64,000 nt of DNA from Saprospiraceae bacterium (GTDB lineage: Bacteria > Bacteroidota > Bacteroidia > Chitinophagales > Saprospiraceae), in contig JAHDGU010000001.1 in the NCBI GenBank assembly GCA_020627535.1, forward strand, positions 476,670-540,669, in the 5' to 3' direction. The position numbers and the translations under genes were made by a program. The notes below the pieces were generated by a model, which was not told where the DNA came from, did not search any database, and saw only the letters and a program-made list of their open reading frames with translations. This document shows positions 1-10,352 of the stretch, one piece after another. Each line of letters opens with the position of its first letter. The stretch's first letter is position 1.

Positions 1-1458
1 CAGAGACAAGCTACAAAAGAAGCTGGTGAGATTGCAGGCCTCAAGGTCAGTCGTATCATCAATGAGCCTACCGCAGCAGCATTGGCATTCGGACTCGATA
101 AAAAGAATGCTGATATGACCATCGCGGTCTATGATCTTGGTGGCGGAACATTTGATATCAGTATTCTGGAGCTTGGAGACGGTGTCTTTGAAGTAAAGTC
201 TACCAATGGTGATACCCATCTTGGTGGTGATGACTTTGATCGTGTGCTGATCAATCATCTTGCAGAGCATTTCCTCAGTCAAGAGAATATGGATCTGCGC
301 AAAGATCCGATGGCCCTTCAGCGATTGAAAGAGGCCGCTGAAAAGGCGAAAATTGAGTTGAGTTCCGCTACAGAGACTGAGGTCAATCTTCCATACATCA
401 CCGCCAAGGATGGGGTGCCAAAACACCTTGTGCTCAAGATTAGTAGAAGCAAATTTGAGCAGATGGTGGATGACCTTGTACAGCGCACACTCAAGCCATG
501 TGCAGAAGCTCTCAAGGACGCAGGACTTTCCAAGTCAGAAATTGATGAGGTCATCCTCGTAGGTGGATCCACAAGAATTCCACGAATCCAAGCGGCAGTC
601 GAAGAATTTTTTGGCAAAAAACCTAACAAAGGGGTCAATCCGGATGAGGTGGTAGCTGTAGGTGCGGCGATCCAAGGTGGTGTGCTGAGCGGAGATGTAC
701 AAGATGTCCTCCTGCTTGATGTCACTCCACTTTCACTGGGTATCGAAACCATGGGAGGCGTCTATGATGTTGTCATAGAGTCCAATAGTACCATTCCGAC
801 TAAAAAGTCCAAAGTCTACTCGACAGCGGCTGACAATCAGCCAAGTGTAGAAATCCACATTCTCCAAGGAGAAAGACCAATGGCGAGAGACAATCGTTCA
901 GTAGGAAGATTTATCCTCGATGGTATTCCACCTGCCCCACGAGGAGTACCACAAGTTGAAGTCACATTCGACATGGATGCCAACGGTATCCTCAGTGTGC
1001 ACGCAAAGGACAAGGGAACTGGCAAGGAACAGAACATCCGTATCGAAGCAAGCACCGGGCTCTCTCAAGACGAAATTGCAAAGATGAAAGCTGAGGCAGA
1101 AGCCAATGCCGATTCGGATAAAGCAGCTCGTGAGCGCGTAGATAAGATGAATGCTGCTGATACACTGATCTTCCAGACAGAAAAGCAGCTCACAGAATTT
1201 GGTGATAAGATTCCTGCTGAGAAAAAAGATGCTATCGAGACAGCTGTCTCAGATCTAAAGGAGGCTCACAAGTCAGAAGATCTTGATGCCATTGAAGACA
1301 AGACTGCAAAGCTCAATGAAGCTTGGCAAGCGGCTAGTCAAGATATGTACCAAGCATCTCAAGAAGCTCAGGCCAATGGAGATGCCGCAGAAGGAAGTAG
1401 TGCAGACTCTTCTGATCCAGAGACGACTGATGTAGAGTTTGAAGAAGTCAAAGAGTAG
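1..1458 (+). CDS. dnaK: Chaperone protein DnaK (Hsp70), 5' end cut by window edge
   Basis: ATP-driven cytosolic chaperone that works with DnaJ and GrpE in protein folding. The frame is open from base 1, so the gene starts before the window and 485 residues are visible. They begin in the nucleotide-binding domain at the segment ending [15 protein letters not shown], followed by the phosphate-loop [10 protein letters not shown], the adenosine motif [11 protein letters not shown], and the linker [16 protein letters not shown]. The substrate-binding beta domain and helical lid follow. The tail is acidic, with a run of Ser/Asp and the ending DVEFEEVKE, close to the usual DnaK ending. A strong terminator lies just after the stop. 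No dnaJ follows it here. Identification is certain. Confidence 0.98.
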   Translation, partial: QRQATKEAGEIAGLKVSRIINEPTAAALAFGLDKKNADMTIAVYDLGGGTFDISILELGDGVFEVKSTNGDTHLGGDDFDRVLINHLAEHFLSQENMDLRKDPMALQRLKEAAEKAKIELSSATETEVNLPYITAKDGVPKHLVLKISRSKFEQMVDDLVQRTLKPCAEALKDAGLSKSEIDEVILVGGSTRIPRIQAAVEEFFGKKPNKGVNPDEVVAVGAAIQGGVLSGDVQDVLLLDVTPLSLGIETMGGVYDVVIESNSTIPTKKSKVYSTAADNQPSVEIHILQGERPMARDNRSVGRFILDGIPPAPRGVPQVEVTFDMDANGILSVHAKDKGTGKEQNIRIEASTGLSQDEIAKMKAEAEANADSDKAARERVDKMNAADTLIFQTEKQLTEFGDKIPAEKKDAIETAVSDLKEAHKSEDLDAIEDKTAKLNEAWQAASQDMYQASQEAQANGDAAEGSSADSSDPETTDVEFEEVKE

Positions 1459-1480
1459 AATCTTTGAAGAGAGATAGTTG

Positions 1481-1517
1481 ATGGTCTTGCTCCTTGCTGG
1501 AGTAAGGCCATTTTTTA
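1481..1517 (+). terminator. Rho-independent terminator of dnaK
   Basis: A 13-bp stem (1481-1493 with 1499-1511, two G-U pairs) closes a five-base loop and runs into six or seven T residues. It lies 22 bases after the dnaK stop codon. Confidence 0.85.
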
Positions 1518-1531
1518 TTATACATCATTTT

Positions 1532-1836
1532 ACCCAATTCGTGCATTAGGATTTTTTTGAGCATTCTACCATAGAGATAAGTCGCAGATATTGAATGTCT
1601 TGTACATATTAAAATGACATTTTTGTTTGTCACAGTTTGTTCCGGTTGAGAAGCCATTTCCCAAATGAGAAATCTCATAGAAAAGTTGGCTATGTCAAGT
1701 CTTCGAGTCTAGCGTATTTCTGCTTCATAATCAGGCACTTACTCTCCTCGCCATAGCTCGCTATGCCTCGTCTACCAAGCACCCGATTCTATTGCATAAA
1801 TCCACTATCCTTCGAAGCCTAATGCACGAATTGGGT
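1532..1836. repeat. 305-base non-coding element with 19-bp perfect terminal inverted repeats (MITE-like)
   Basis: The sequence ACCCAATTCGTGCATTAGG at 1532-1550 is repeated exactly in inverse orientation at 1818-1836. Short T runs flank both ends (TTTT before, TTT after), which could be a small target duplication but are too simple to prove one. The interior has no convincing gene; the only sizeable frame, a 76-codon minus-strand one, runs out of the element into the dnaK terminator. Near 1753-1775 there is a small palindrome with arms CATAGC and GCTATG. With the dnaK terminator this element fills most of the 477-base dnaK-pyrG gap. It could be a MITE or IS remnant, or a large RNA hairpin. Confidence 0.55.
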
Positions 1837-1914
1837 TTTGACGAAAGCCATCTTCAACAGACACTGTCAATTGAGCCACAGGCTGTACCTTTACACTCCG
1901 TGGCAATGACATGA

Positions 1915-4143
<2,229 letters not shown>

Positions 4144-4147
<4 letters not shown>

Positions 4148-5454
4148 AGACCAAGAGGCAACCGAAAAAAGTGAATGTCATTACGCTAGGCTGTAGCAAG
4201 AACCTGGTCGACTCCGAAAATCTAATGACACAGTTGAGCGGCAATCATTTTGAGGTAAGTCATGAGAGCACCCAGGCACAAGATGAGGTCGTGATCATCA
4301 ATACCTGCGGATTTATCGATCGTGCCAAAGAAGAATCAGTCAACACGATCTTGGAGTACAGTCAGCGCAAGACAGATGGACTTGTGTCAGAGCTTTATGT
4401 GATGGGATGTCTCAGTGAGAGGTATAAGCATGATCTTGTGACAGAGATCCCAGAGGTCGATGGTTACTTTGGTACACAAGACTTACCAGCTATTCTTAGT
4501 CGACTCGGCGGAGAATATCAGCATGAGCTGCTAGGCGAGAGACAGACCACGACCGCCAGTCACTTTGCCTATCTCAAGATTGCTGAGGGCTGTAATCGGA
4601 CATGTTCCTTCTGTGCTATACCTCTCATGCGAGGGAAACATCGCAGTCAATCCATAGAAGACTTGGTTTCGCAAGCCCAACATCACGCGCGCAATGGGGT
4701 GAAAGAATTGATTCTCATCAGTCAAGAACTCACGTACTATGGTCTTGACCTTTACAAGAAAAGAGCGCTCAGTGAGTTGCTCTATCAATTGGCAGATGTT
4801 GACGGTATTGAATGGATCAGACTCCACTATGCATATCCGTCGAAGTTTCCCCGAGATATCCTTACGGCAATGAAAGTGCTACCGACGGTATGCAACTATC
4901 TCGATATGCCCTTACAGCATATCAGCGATCCTGTACTTCGAGCCATGCGTAGACAGATCACGCGGAGCGAGACAGAAGATCTCATCAAATATGCTAAGGA
5001 CACAGTGCCCAATCTTTGTCTGCGCACCACCATGCTCGTGGGCCACCCAGGCGAGACCAATAGAGATTTTGATGAACTCTGTGAGTTCGTAGGGCAAGGA
5101 CACTTTGATAGACTCGGCGTATTTGAGTACAGCCATGAAGAAAATACTTCTGCACATCAGATGGAAGATGATGTGCCGCCGAGTCTCAAAAGCTTGAGAG
5201 CCAACACGCTCATGGATATTCAGCGAGAGATTTCCTTGCAAAAAAATGAGCGACTTGTTGGTCAGACCATGAAGGTTTTGGTAGAATCTCATGAAGGTGA
5301 GTACTACAGAGCTCGGACGGAGTACGACAGCCCAGAGGTGGACAATGAAGTATGGATCAAAGCCGAGTACTTGAGACTTGGAGATTTTGTAGATGTCGAG
5401 ATCACCGAGGCGACTGAGTATGATCTCTACGCTGTCGCGAAAATGGATGGCTAA
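4144..5454 (+). CDS. rimO: Ribosomal protein uS12 methylthiotransferase RimO
   Basis: Radical-SAM enzyme that adds a methylthio group to an aspartate of ribosomal protein S12. The 436-residue protein has the N-terminal UPF0004 domain with its own cluster cysteines (GCSKN, NTCGF, MGCLSE), then the radical-SAM triad CNRTCSFC (about residues 150-157) followed by IPLMRGKHRS, and a C-terminal TRAM RNA-binding domain. Six cluster cysteines and the short IPLMRG form favour RimO over MiaB. The start is GTG, overlapping the stop of the gene before it, and the protein begins with a basic stretch before the first conserved strand VNVITLGCSKN. Confidence 0.95.
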
Positions 5455-5487
5455 CAAACCTTATCGGCCTCTGCTAGTTGATATGTC

Positions 5488-5928
5488 ATGACGCAGAGCA
5501 CTTCCCAATCCTTATTCTATAAAGAAGTCAATCCCTTGATCTTAGCGGGAGCACTTCTAGTGGTATCTTGTCTTTCCATGCTCATTGCCTATGGCCGATA
5601 TGAGGGGGAAGAGCTCAAGAATATTTGGCTTGTATCAGGCTCTTTTGTCCTTTGCTATGTCATACTTAACAGTATTTTAAGCTACAACGCCGAGAACATC
5701 AACAGCTACTGGACTCGCGGTATCATTGGCTTTGTAGGATTGATCTTGCTCAGCAGTGTGGTCGCCACCAAGCTCTCAGGCGTCAGCATAGAAGATGCAG
5801 GAACTTACAAGTGGCTGTATGTGGTTTTCACCATATGCTTCATCATCTTTCTGGTCATAGTCCGGTTGATGAGGACAATCATCGACTTGGCTCAAAAACA
5901 GGACAAAAGATTGCGCAATGAACAGTAA
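5488..5928 (+). CDS. Small four-helix membrane protein, function unknown
   Basis: A 146-residue protein with about four hydrophobic helices (roughly residues 17-38, 46-66, 76-96 and 109-130) and a charged, basic C-terminal tail. I see no catalytic motif and do not recognise a named family with confidence; small four-helix proteins of this kind are common beside housekeeping genes in Bacteroidota. Its last 11 bases overlap the start of the msrB gene, so it probably belongs to the same transcript. Confidence 0.75.
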   Translation: MTQSTSQSLFYKEVNPLILAGALLVVSCLSMLIAYGRYEGEELKNIWLVSGSFVLCYVILNSILSYNAENINSYWTRGIIGFVGLILLSSVVATKLSGVSIEDAGTYKWLYVVFTICFIIFLVIVRLMRTIIDLAQKQDKRLRNEQ

Positions 5929-6424
5929 ACATATCTTGATGGTGCTTCTCCTCACACTATTGAGTCAAGGACTTTTTTGTCAAACACCTCCAGCGTCCAG
6001 TGATGATACAGCAAAGACCAGTTTTGAAATCCAAAAGTCTGCTGAAGAATGGAGGAGTCAGCTGACCGATTTTGAATATTTCGTATTGCGAGAGGCTGGT
6101 ACTGAGGGTTCTTTCTCTGGAGAATACTGGAACAATGAAGTGAAAGGGACTTACTCGTGTAAGGCTTGTAGTCTGCCGTTGTTCAGTTCTGCGGCCAAGT
6201 ACAAGTCAGGTACGGGCTGGCCTAGCTTCTTTGAGCCACTCAATGATGAGTGCATCGGTGAAGATGTGGATTATAAAATAGGCTACAAAAGAACAGAAGT
6301 ACATTGCGCCAGATGTGGTGGGCACCTTGGCCATGTCTTTCCTGACGGCCCTGAGCCCACTGGTCTTAGATACTGTATTAATTCTATTTCGCTCAACTTT
6401 GAGGCAGATTCCAAAGAATATTGA
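5918..6424 (+). CDS. msrB: Exported peptide-methionine (R)-S-oxide reductase MsrB
   Basis: Reduces the R form of methionine sulfoxide in damaged proteins. After a hydrophobic N-terminal signal (residues 5-21) the SelR domain begins near residue 45. The two zinc CxxC pairs are visible (CKACSLPLF and CARCGGHLGHVF), as is the catalytic Cys in RYCINSISLNF at the end. The signal sequence places it outside the cytoplasm; LFCQ at the end of the signal is a poor lipobox, so Sec cleavage or an N-terminal anchor are both possible. The stop overlaps the start of the thioredoxin-fold gene (TGATG), which could supply reducing power to the same compartment. Confidence 0.93.
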   Translation: MNSKHILMVLLLTLLSQGLFCQTPPASSDDTAKTSFEIQKSAEEWRSQLTDFEYFVLREAGTEGSFSGEYWNNEVKGTYSCKACSLPLFSSAAKYKSGTGWPSFFEPLNDECIGEDVDYKIGYKRTEVHCARCGGHLGHVFPDGPEPTGLRYCINSISLNFEADSKEY

Positions 6425-7848
6425 TGAACATGGTCAGAGTTCTCTCACTCCTCACATTACTTACTTTTTGTCTACATTCTACCTTCGCTCAAGCTTTTGA
6501 CATCCAAGTCAAATTGACAGATACCGTGGTATCTGAAATCTACCTTGGGTATCACTATGCAGATAAGCAGTACATCGTAGATACTGCCCAAGCTGATGGC
6601 GACTCCTATGTTTTCTCAGGAGAAGAAGAGCTATCGCCAGGTGTATATCTTCTTGTCTTTCCACCCAAGAATCTTTATCTGGAGATTTTGATCGACCAAG
6701 GCGATCAACGACTCAATATCGAAACGGCTCTCAGTGATCTCAGTGCCAATATCCAGGTGAAGACTCCTGGACAAAATGAAGCCTTCTACGAGTACATAGC
6801 ATTTTTGCGAAAGCAGAGGTCAGAAGCTGACAAGCTCAATGCCCAAAAGAAGGAAACTCAAGACAGTCTTTTGATTGCTAGCATTAATAAGGAGAGTGAA
6901 GAACTAGATCATCAGGTCAAGGCTCGGCAAGAATCGTTGATCGAGAATTATAGTGACAAGATGCTGAGCATCGTGATCAAATCAGGACTCCAAGTAGAGA
7001 TCCCTGAGATGCCTGATGTCAAGGGTCAGGCTCTCCGCAAGGCACAGTATCAATATTACAAAAAGCACTACTTCGACCATCTCGATCTCTCAGATGATCG
7101 ACTCATTCGTACGCCATTTATCGATGGTAAGATTGATTCTTACATCTCCAAGCTTACAGCACAGATTCCGGACTCGATATCAGCGAGTCTTGATCATGTA
7201 CTTGGCATGATGCCTGAGGGATCTGATCTGTACAAGCATTACCTCATCAAGTATGTCAATGCTTACAGTGCCAGTAAAATCGTAGGAATGGATGCAGTAT
7301 TTGTCCATCTTGCCGATAACTACTACCGCGAGGGCAAAGCAACTTGGACAGATGAAGAAAGTCTCAGCAAGATCCTCAAGCGATCCACTACGCTGAAGCC
7401 CTTATTACTCGGAAAGAAAGCTCCAGACTTTGAGTATGTAGATAAAGATGGGAATGCGAAGTCACTCTACGATACCAAGTCACCCTATACAGTGTTGATC
7501 TTTTGGGATCCTGACTGTGGAGTATGCAAGAAAGCCATGCCAGAAGCGGTCAAGTTTTCTGAGGCCAATGTAGACAATGGAGTTGCAATGGTGGGTATAT
7601 GCACCAAGAGAGAAAAAGATGTACAGGACTGCTGGGATGACATTGAAAACAAAAGACTACATGGCTGGACGGTAGGCTATGATCCATATGGTCGGTACAA
7701 GCCATTGTACGATGTCACATCCACTCCGATGATCTATATCCTAGATGAAGAGATGACCATCATCTCGAAAAAGATTGGGGCCAAACAGCTTACAGAGGTG
7801 ATGGACGTCCTTCGTGCAGATCTTGACAAGCCGGCCGCGACGGAGTAG
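6424..7848 (+). CDS. Exported TlpA-like thioredoxin-fold protein with DUF5106-type N-terminal region
   Basis: A 474-residue exported protein. The N-terminal signal (LSLLTLLTFCLHSTFAQ) is followed by a beta-rich DUF4369/DUF5106-like region with an acidic helical stretch (about residues 120-170), and a C-terminal TlpA/AhpC-like thioredoxin fold with the active-site pair CGVC (about 366-369) in FWDPDCGVCKKAMPE. The cis-Pro loop appears as STPMIYILD. An in-frame TTG lies three bases upstream, but ATG at 6424 overlaps the msrB stop as TGATG and is preferred. The likely role is thiol-disulfide exchange in the periplasm, possibly with MsrB; the partner is inferred. Confidence 0.88.
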   Translation: MNMVRVLSLLTLLTFCLHSTFAQAFDIQVKLTDTVVSEIYLGYHYADKQYIVDTAQADGDSYVFSGEEELSPGVYLLVFPPKNLYLEILIDQGDQRLNIETALSDLSANIQVKTPGQNEAFYEYIAFLRKQRSEADKLNAQKKETQDSLLIASINKESEELDHQVKARQESLIENYSDKMLSIVIKSGLQVEIPEMPDVKGQALRKAQYQYYKKHYFDHLDLSDDRLIRTPFIDGKIDSYISKLTAQIPDSISASLDHVLGMMPEGSDLYKHYLIKYVNAYSASKIVGMDAVFVHLADNYYREGKATWTDEESLSKILKRSTTLKPLLLGKKAPDFEYVDKDGNAKSLYDTKSPYTVLIFWDPDCGVCKKAMPEAVKFSEANVDNGVAMVGICTKREKDVQDCWDDIENKRLHGWTVGYDPYGRYKPLYDVTSTPMIYILDEEMTIISKKIGAKQLTEVMDVLRADLDKPAATE

Positions 7849-7864
7849 TCCACCGCCCAGCTGC

Positions 7865-7872
7865 TATCTTTG
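7865..7872 (+). promoter_or_regulatory. Bacteroidota -7 element before the BNR-repeat gene
   Basis: TATCTTTG matches TAnnTTTG exactly and ends eight bases before the ATG at 7881. No good -33 TTG is seen at the right spacing. If used, the 5' leader would be only about 3-4 bases. Confidence 0.5.
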
Positions 7873-7880
7873 CGCGCTCT

Positions 7881-10352
7881 ATGCGGCATATCTCAGTAAT
7901 ATCTGTTCTTTATCTGATGGCTGTCTGGCTGTTCACCTCTTGTGATAGCAGCAACGTAGTCAATGAATCAGAAGCTAAGAATCCATCATCGTGGATGACA
8001 CTCCAGCGAGCCTATCCGCATCAGCAGATAGATCATGATGCTATTGCAGTAGCTCATAAGCACTTTGCAAATCGTGAATCTCAGAGATCAGCCTACGATG
8101 AGTCATGGAGCTATCTCGGCCCTGATAACATTGGCGGAAGAATCACTGATATTGAAATGCCAGATGATGACCTCCGCACGATCTATGCAGGATCGGCCTC
8201 AGGAGGTATATTCCGCAGTCAAGATCAGGGTCTGTCTTGGAGGATCATCTTTGACAATCAGGCCAGTCTGGCGATTGGCGACATTGACATATATCGACAG
8301 GATCCATCAATCATCTATGTCGGTACTGGAGAGGCCAATGGTGGCGGCGGTTCACTCGCATATGATGGTGCAGGTGTGTTCAAGAGTTCTGATGCAGGTC
8401 AGAGCTGGCGCTCGATAGGGCTTGAGGGTGTAGGGAGTATAGGCCAGATCAAGATACATCCTACAGATCCTGATATCGTCTATGTCGCGGCTATGGGAAG
8501 ACTCTTTAGTAGTGGGCCTGATCGCGGAGTATATCGTACGCGAGATGGTGGTCAATCTTGGGAACAAGTGCTGTACGTCAATGATAGTGTAGGAGCCATA
8601 GATCTTGCGATACACCCGACCAATCCTGATAGGATCTGGGCTGCTACTTGGGAACGATCTCGTGTTCCCAATAATCTCAGATACGGCGGTGATGGAAGTA
8701 ACATTTACCGCAGTGATGATGGTGGAGACAACTGGGCTGTCATGGATCAAGGACTCCCAAGACTACCAGAAGAGAAGGGAAGGATTGCCCTTGCCGTGTC
8801 TCAATCAGATCCAGAGCGAGTCTATGCTTTCATAGCAAGACAAGACGGTAATATTCAGGGCTACTATGAGTCAGTGGATGGCGGGACAAGCTGGGACCTG
8901 CTTGCTTCAGATGGTGTCATTGATGTGCCATTTATGTGGTGGTTTGGTGAAATCGCGGTGGACCCGACGGATGCTGATCGAGTATTTCTAGCTGGTCTGG
9001 AGATCTATGAGCGCAATCCGATCAATGGCGATTGGTTACAAGCTTTCCAAGGAGCTCATGTGGATCAACATAGCATCTTTATCCATCCTCTTGATCGAGA
9101 TCTGGTAATCATCGGTAATGATGGTGGTGTTTACATCAGTCATGATGGAGGTCGCAATTATGTAAAACCAGGAGGTTTACCCAATATTCAATTCTACACT
9201 TGTGAGATTGATCAATCGCAGCCAGAGCGTGTCTATGGTGGTACGCAGGACAATGGCACTCTATGCAGCTCAGGTGGAGGTGTCAATGACTGGCGAGCCA
9301 TATCTGGTGGTGATGGGATGACTGTGCTGGTCGACCCAGTGGATAATCTCATCATCTACACGATGTCACAGAATGGCTTCATCAGGCGATCTTTTGACGG
9401 CGGCGATAACTTTATTACAGCTACTAGGGGCTTATTTGGTCGTTTCAACTGGAATAGTCCTCTCGAGATGGATCCATCCAATAGTGCTCGCTTGTACTTT
9501 GGGGGAAACATCCTTTATGAGTCCACATTTGGAGAAGAGTGGATACCCATCAGTGAAGACATGAGCAACGGTCCGTATGAAGGTAATCGAACATTCGGCA
9601 CGATCACCAGCATCAGTGTCTCACCGCTTGATCCCAATATCATCTACACAGGTACTGACGATGGAAATGTCTGGGTGACACTTGACAGAGGCAGCACATG
9701 GGACATCATCTCACAGTCCTTGCCTGATCGATGGGTAACGTCTGTAGAAGCTGATCATAGCGTCCGCAGTAGAGTCTTCGTTTCCTACAGCGGATATCGC
9801 TTTGGAGAGGATATAGGTCATGTGTACAGGAGTGATGACTTTGGTAGTAGTTGGACCAATATCAATGGGGATCTCCCTGATCTACCTGTGAATGATATCC
9901 AACTTCATCCGACGAGAGATGAGGTATACCTAGCTACCGATCTTGGCGTATACTATGCCGATCACCTCGGTCTAGAGTGGCGTCTATTGGGGCAAGGCAT
10001 GCCACGTGTGCCGGTCACGAGTCTTGATCATCATGACAATCTTGACTTCTTGATCGCTGCGACTTACGGGCGTTCGATGTATAAGTATGATTTTGACTTC
10101 GAAGTTGCTACGGAGGAGCCCGAGTCAGAGCGTATGGGTATATCGCCAAATCCTGTCATGACCGGAGATCAGCTTCAGATCTCAGGTGCAGAAGCTGGCC
10201 AGTTGATTTATTTCTATAGCCCTTCCGGGCAAATGATCCGAGAGCTGAGTATCGATGAATCTGGTAGAGTGAATATACCTGGTGATATATCCAGTGGCGT
10301 CTACCGAGCCAGAGTCGGACGACAATGCCTTCCAGTAGTCGTCAAAAACTGA
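7881..10352 (+). CDS. Secreted BNR/sortilin-type beta-propeller protein with T9SS type A sorting domain
   Basis: An 823-residue surface or secreted protein, called by family as a VPS10/sortilin-like or glycosyl-hydrolase-like BNR-repeat protein. Asp-box units (SxDxGxxW) recur, for example SQDQGLSW, SSDAGQSW, TRDGGQSW, SDDGGDNW, SVDGGTSW and SDDFGSSW, which is enough blades for two propellers. The last 70 residues form a T9SS type A sorting domain beginning MGISPNPV with the usual IYFYSPSGQMIREL and a basic ending. The N-terminal signal ends LFTSCDSS, a possible lipobox, which is unexpected in a T9SS client. The 3' end overlaps the convergent HhH gene by 11 bases. Its ligand or substrate is unknown. 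Confidence 0.88.
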   Translation: MRHISVISVLYLMAVWLFTSCDSSNVVNESEAKNPSSWMTLQRAYPHQQIDHDAIAVAHKHFANRESQRSAYDESWSYLGPDNIGGRITDIEMPDDDLRTIYAGSASGGIFRSQDQGLSWRIIFDNQASLAIGDIDIYRQDPSIIYVGTGEANGGGGSLAYDGAGVFKSSDAGQSWRSIGLEGVGSIGQIKIHPTDPDIVYVAAMGRLFSSGPDRGVYRTRDGGQSWEQVLYVNDSVGAIDLAIHPTNPDRIWAATWERSRVPNNLRYGGDGSNIYRSDDGGDNWAVMDQGLPRLPEEKGRIALAVSQSDPERVYAFIARQDGNIQGYYESVDGGTSWDLLASDGVIDVPFMWWFGEIAVDPTDADRVFLAGLEIYERNPINGDWLQAFQGAHVDQHSIFIHPLDRDLVIIGNDGGVYISHDGGRNYVKPGGLPNIQFYTCEIDQSQPERVYGGTQDNGTLCSSGGGVNDWRAISGGDGMTVLVDPVDNLIIYTMSQNGFIRRSFDGGDNFITATRGLFGRFNWNSPLEMDPSNSARLYFGGNILYESTFGEEWIPISEDMSNGPYEGNRTFGTITSISVSPLDPNIIYTGTDDGNVWVTLDRGSTWDIISQSLPDRWVTSVEADHSVRSRVFVSYSGYRFGEDIGHVYRSDDFGSSWTNINGDLPDLPVNDIQLHPTRDEVYLATDLGVYYADHLGLEWRLLGQGMPRVPVTSLDHHDNLDFLIAATYGRSMYKYDFDFEVATEEPESERMGISPNPVMTGDQLQISGAEAGQLIYFYSPSGQMIRELSIDESGRVNIPGDISSGVYRARVGRQCLPVVVKN

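Noticed and set aside
1448-1678. 76-codon minus-strand frame between dnaK and pyrG
   Set aside because: It runs through the dnaK terminator and stop, has no recognisable domain, and begins inside the inverted-repeat element.
1551-1817. tRNA or structured small RNA inside the dnaK-pyrG gap
   Set aside because: A TTCGAGTC string recalls a tRNA T-loop, but no T-stem, anticodon arm or acceptor pairing could be built around it.
1886-1893. TACCTTTA as the pyrG -7 element
   Set aside because: One mismatch at the important last base and a TTG only 12 bases upstream; too weak to call.
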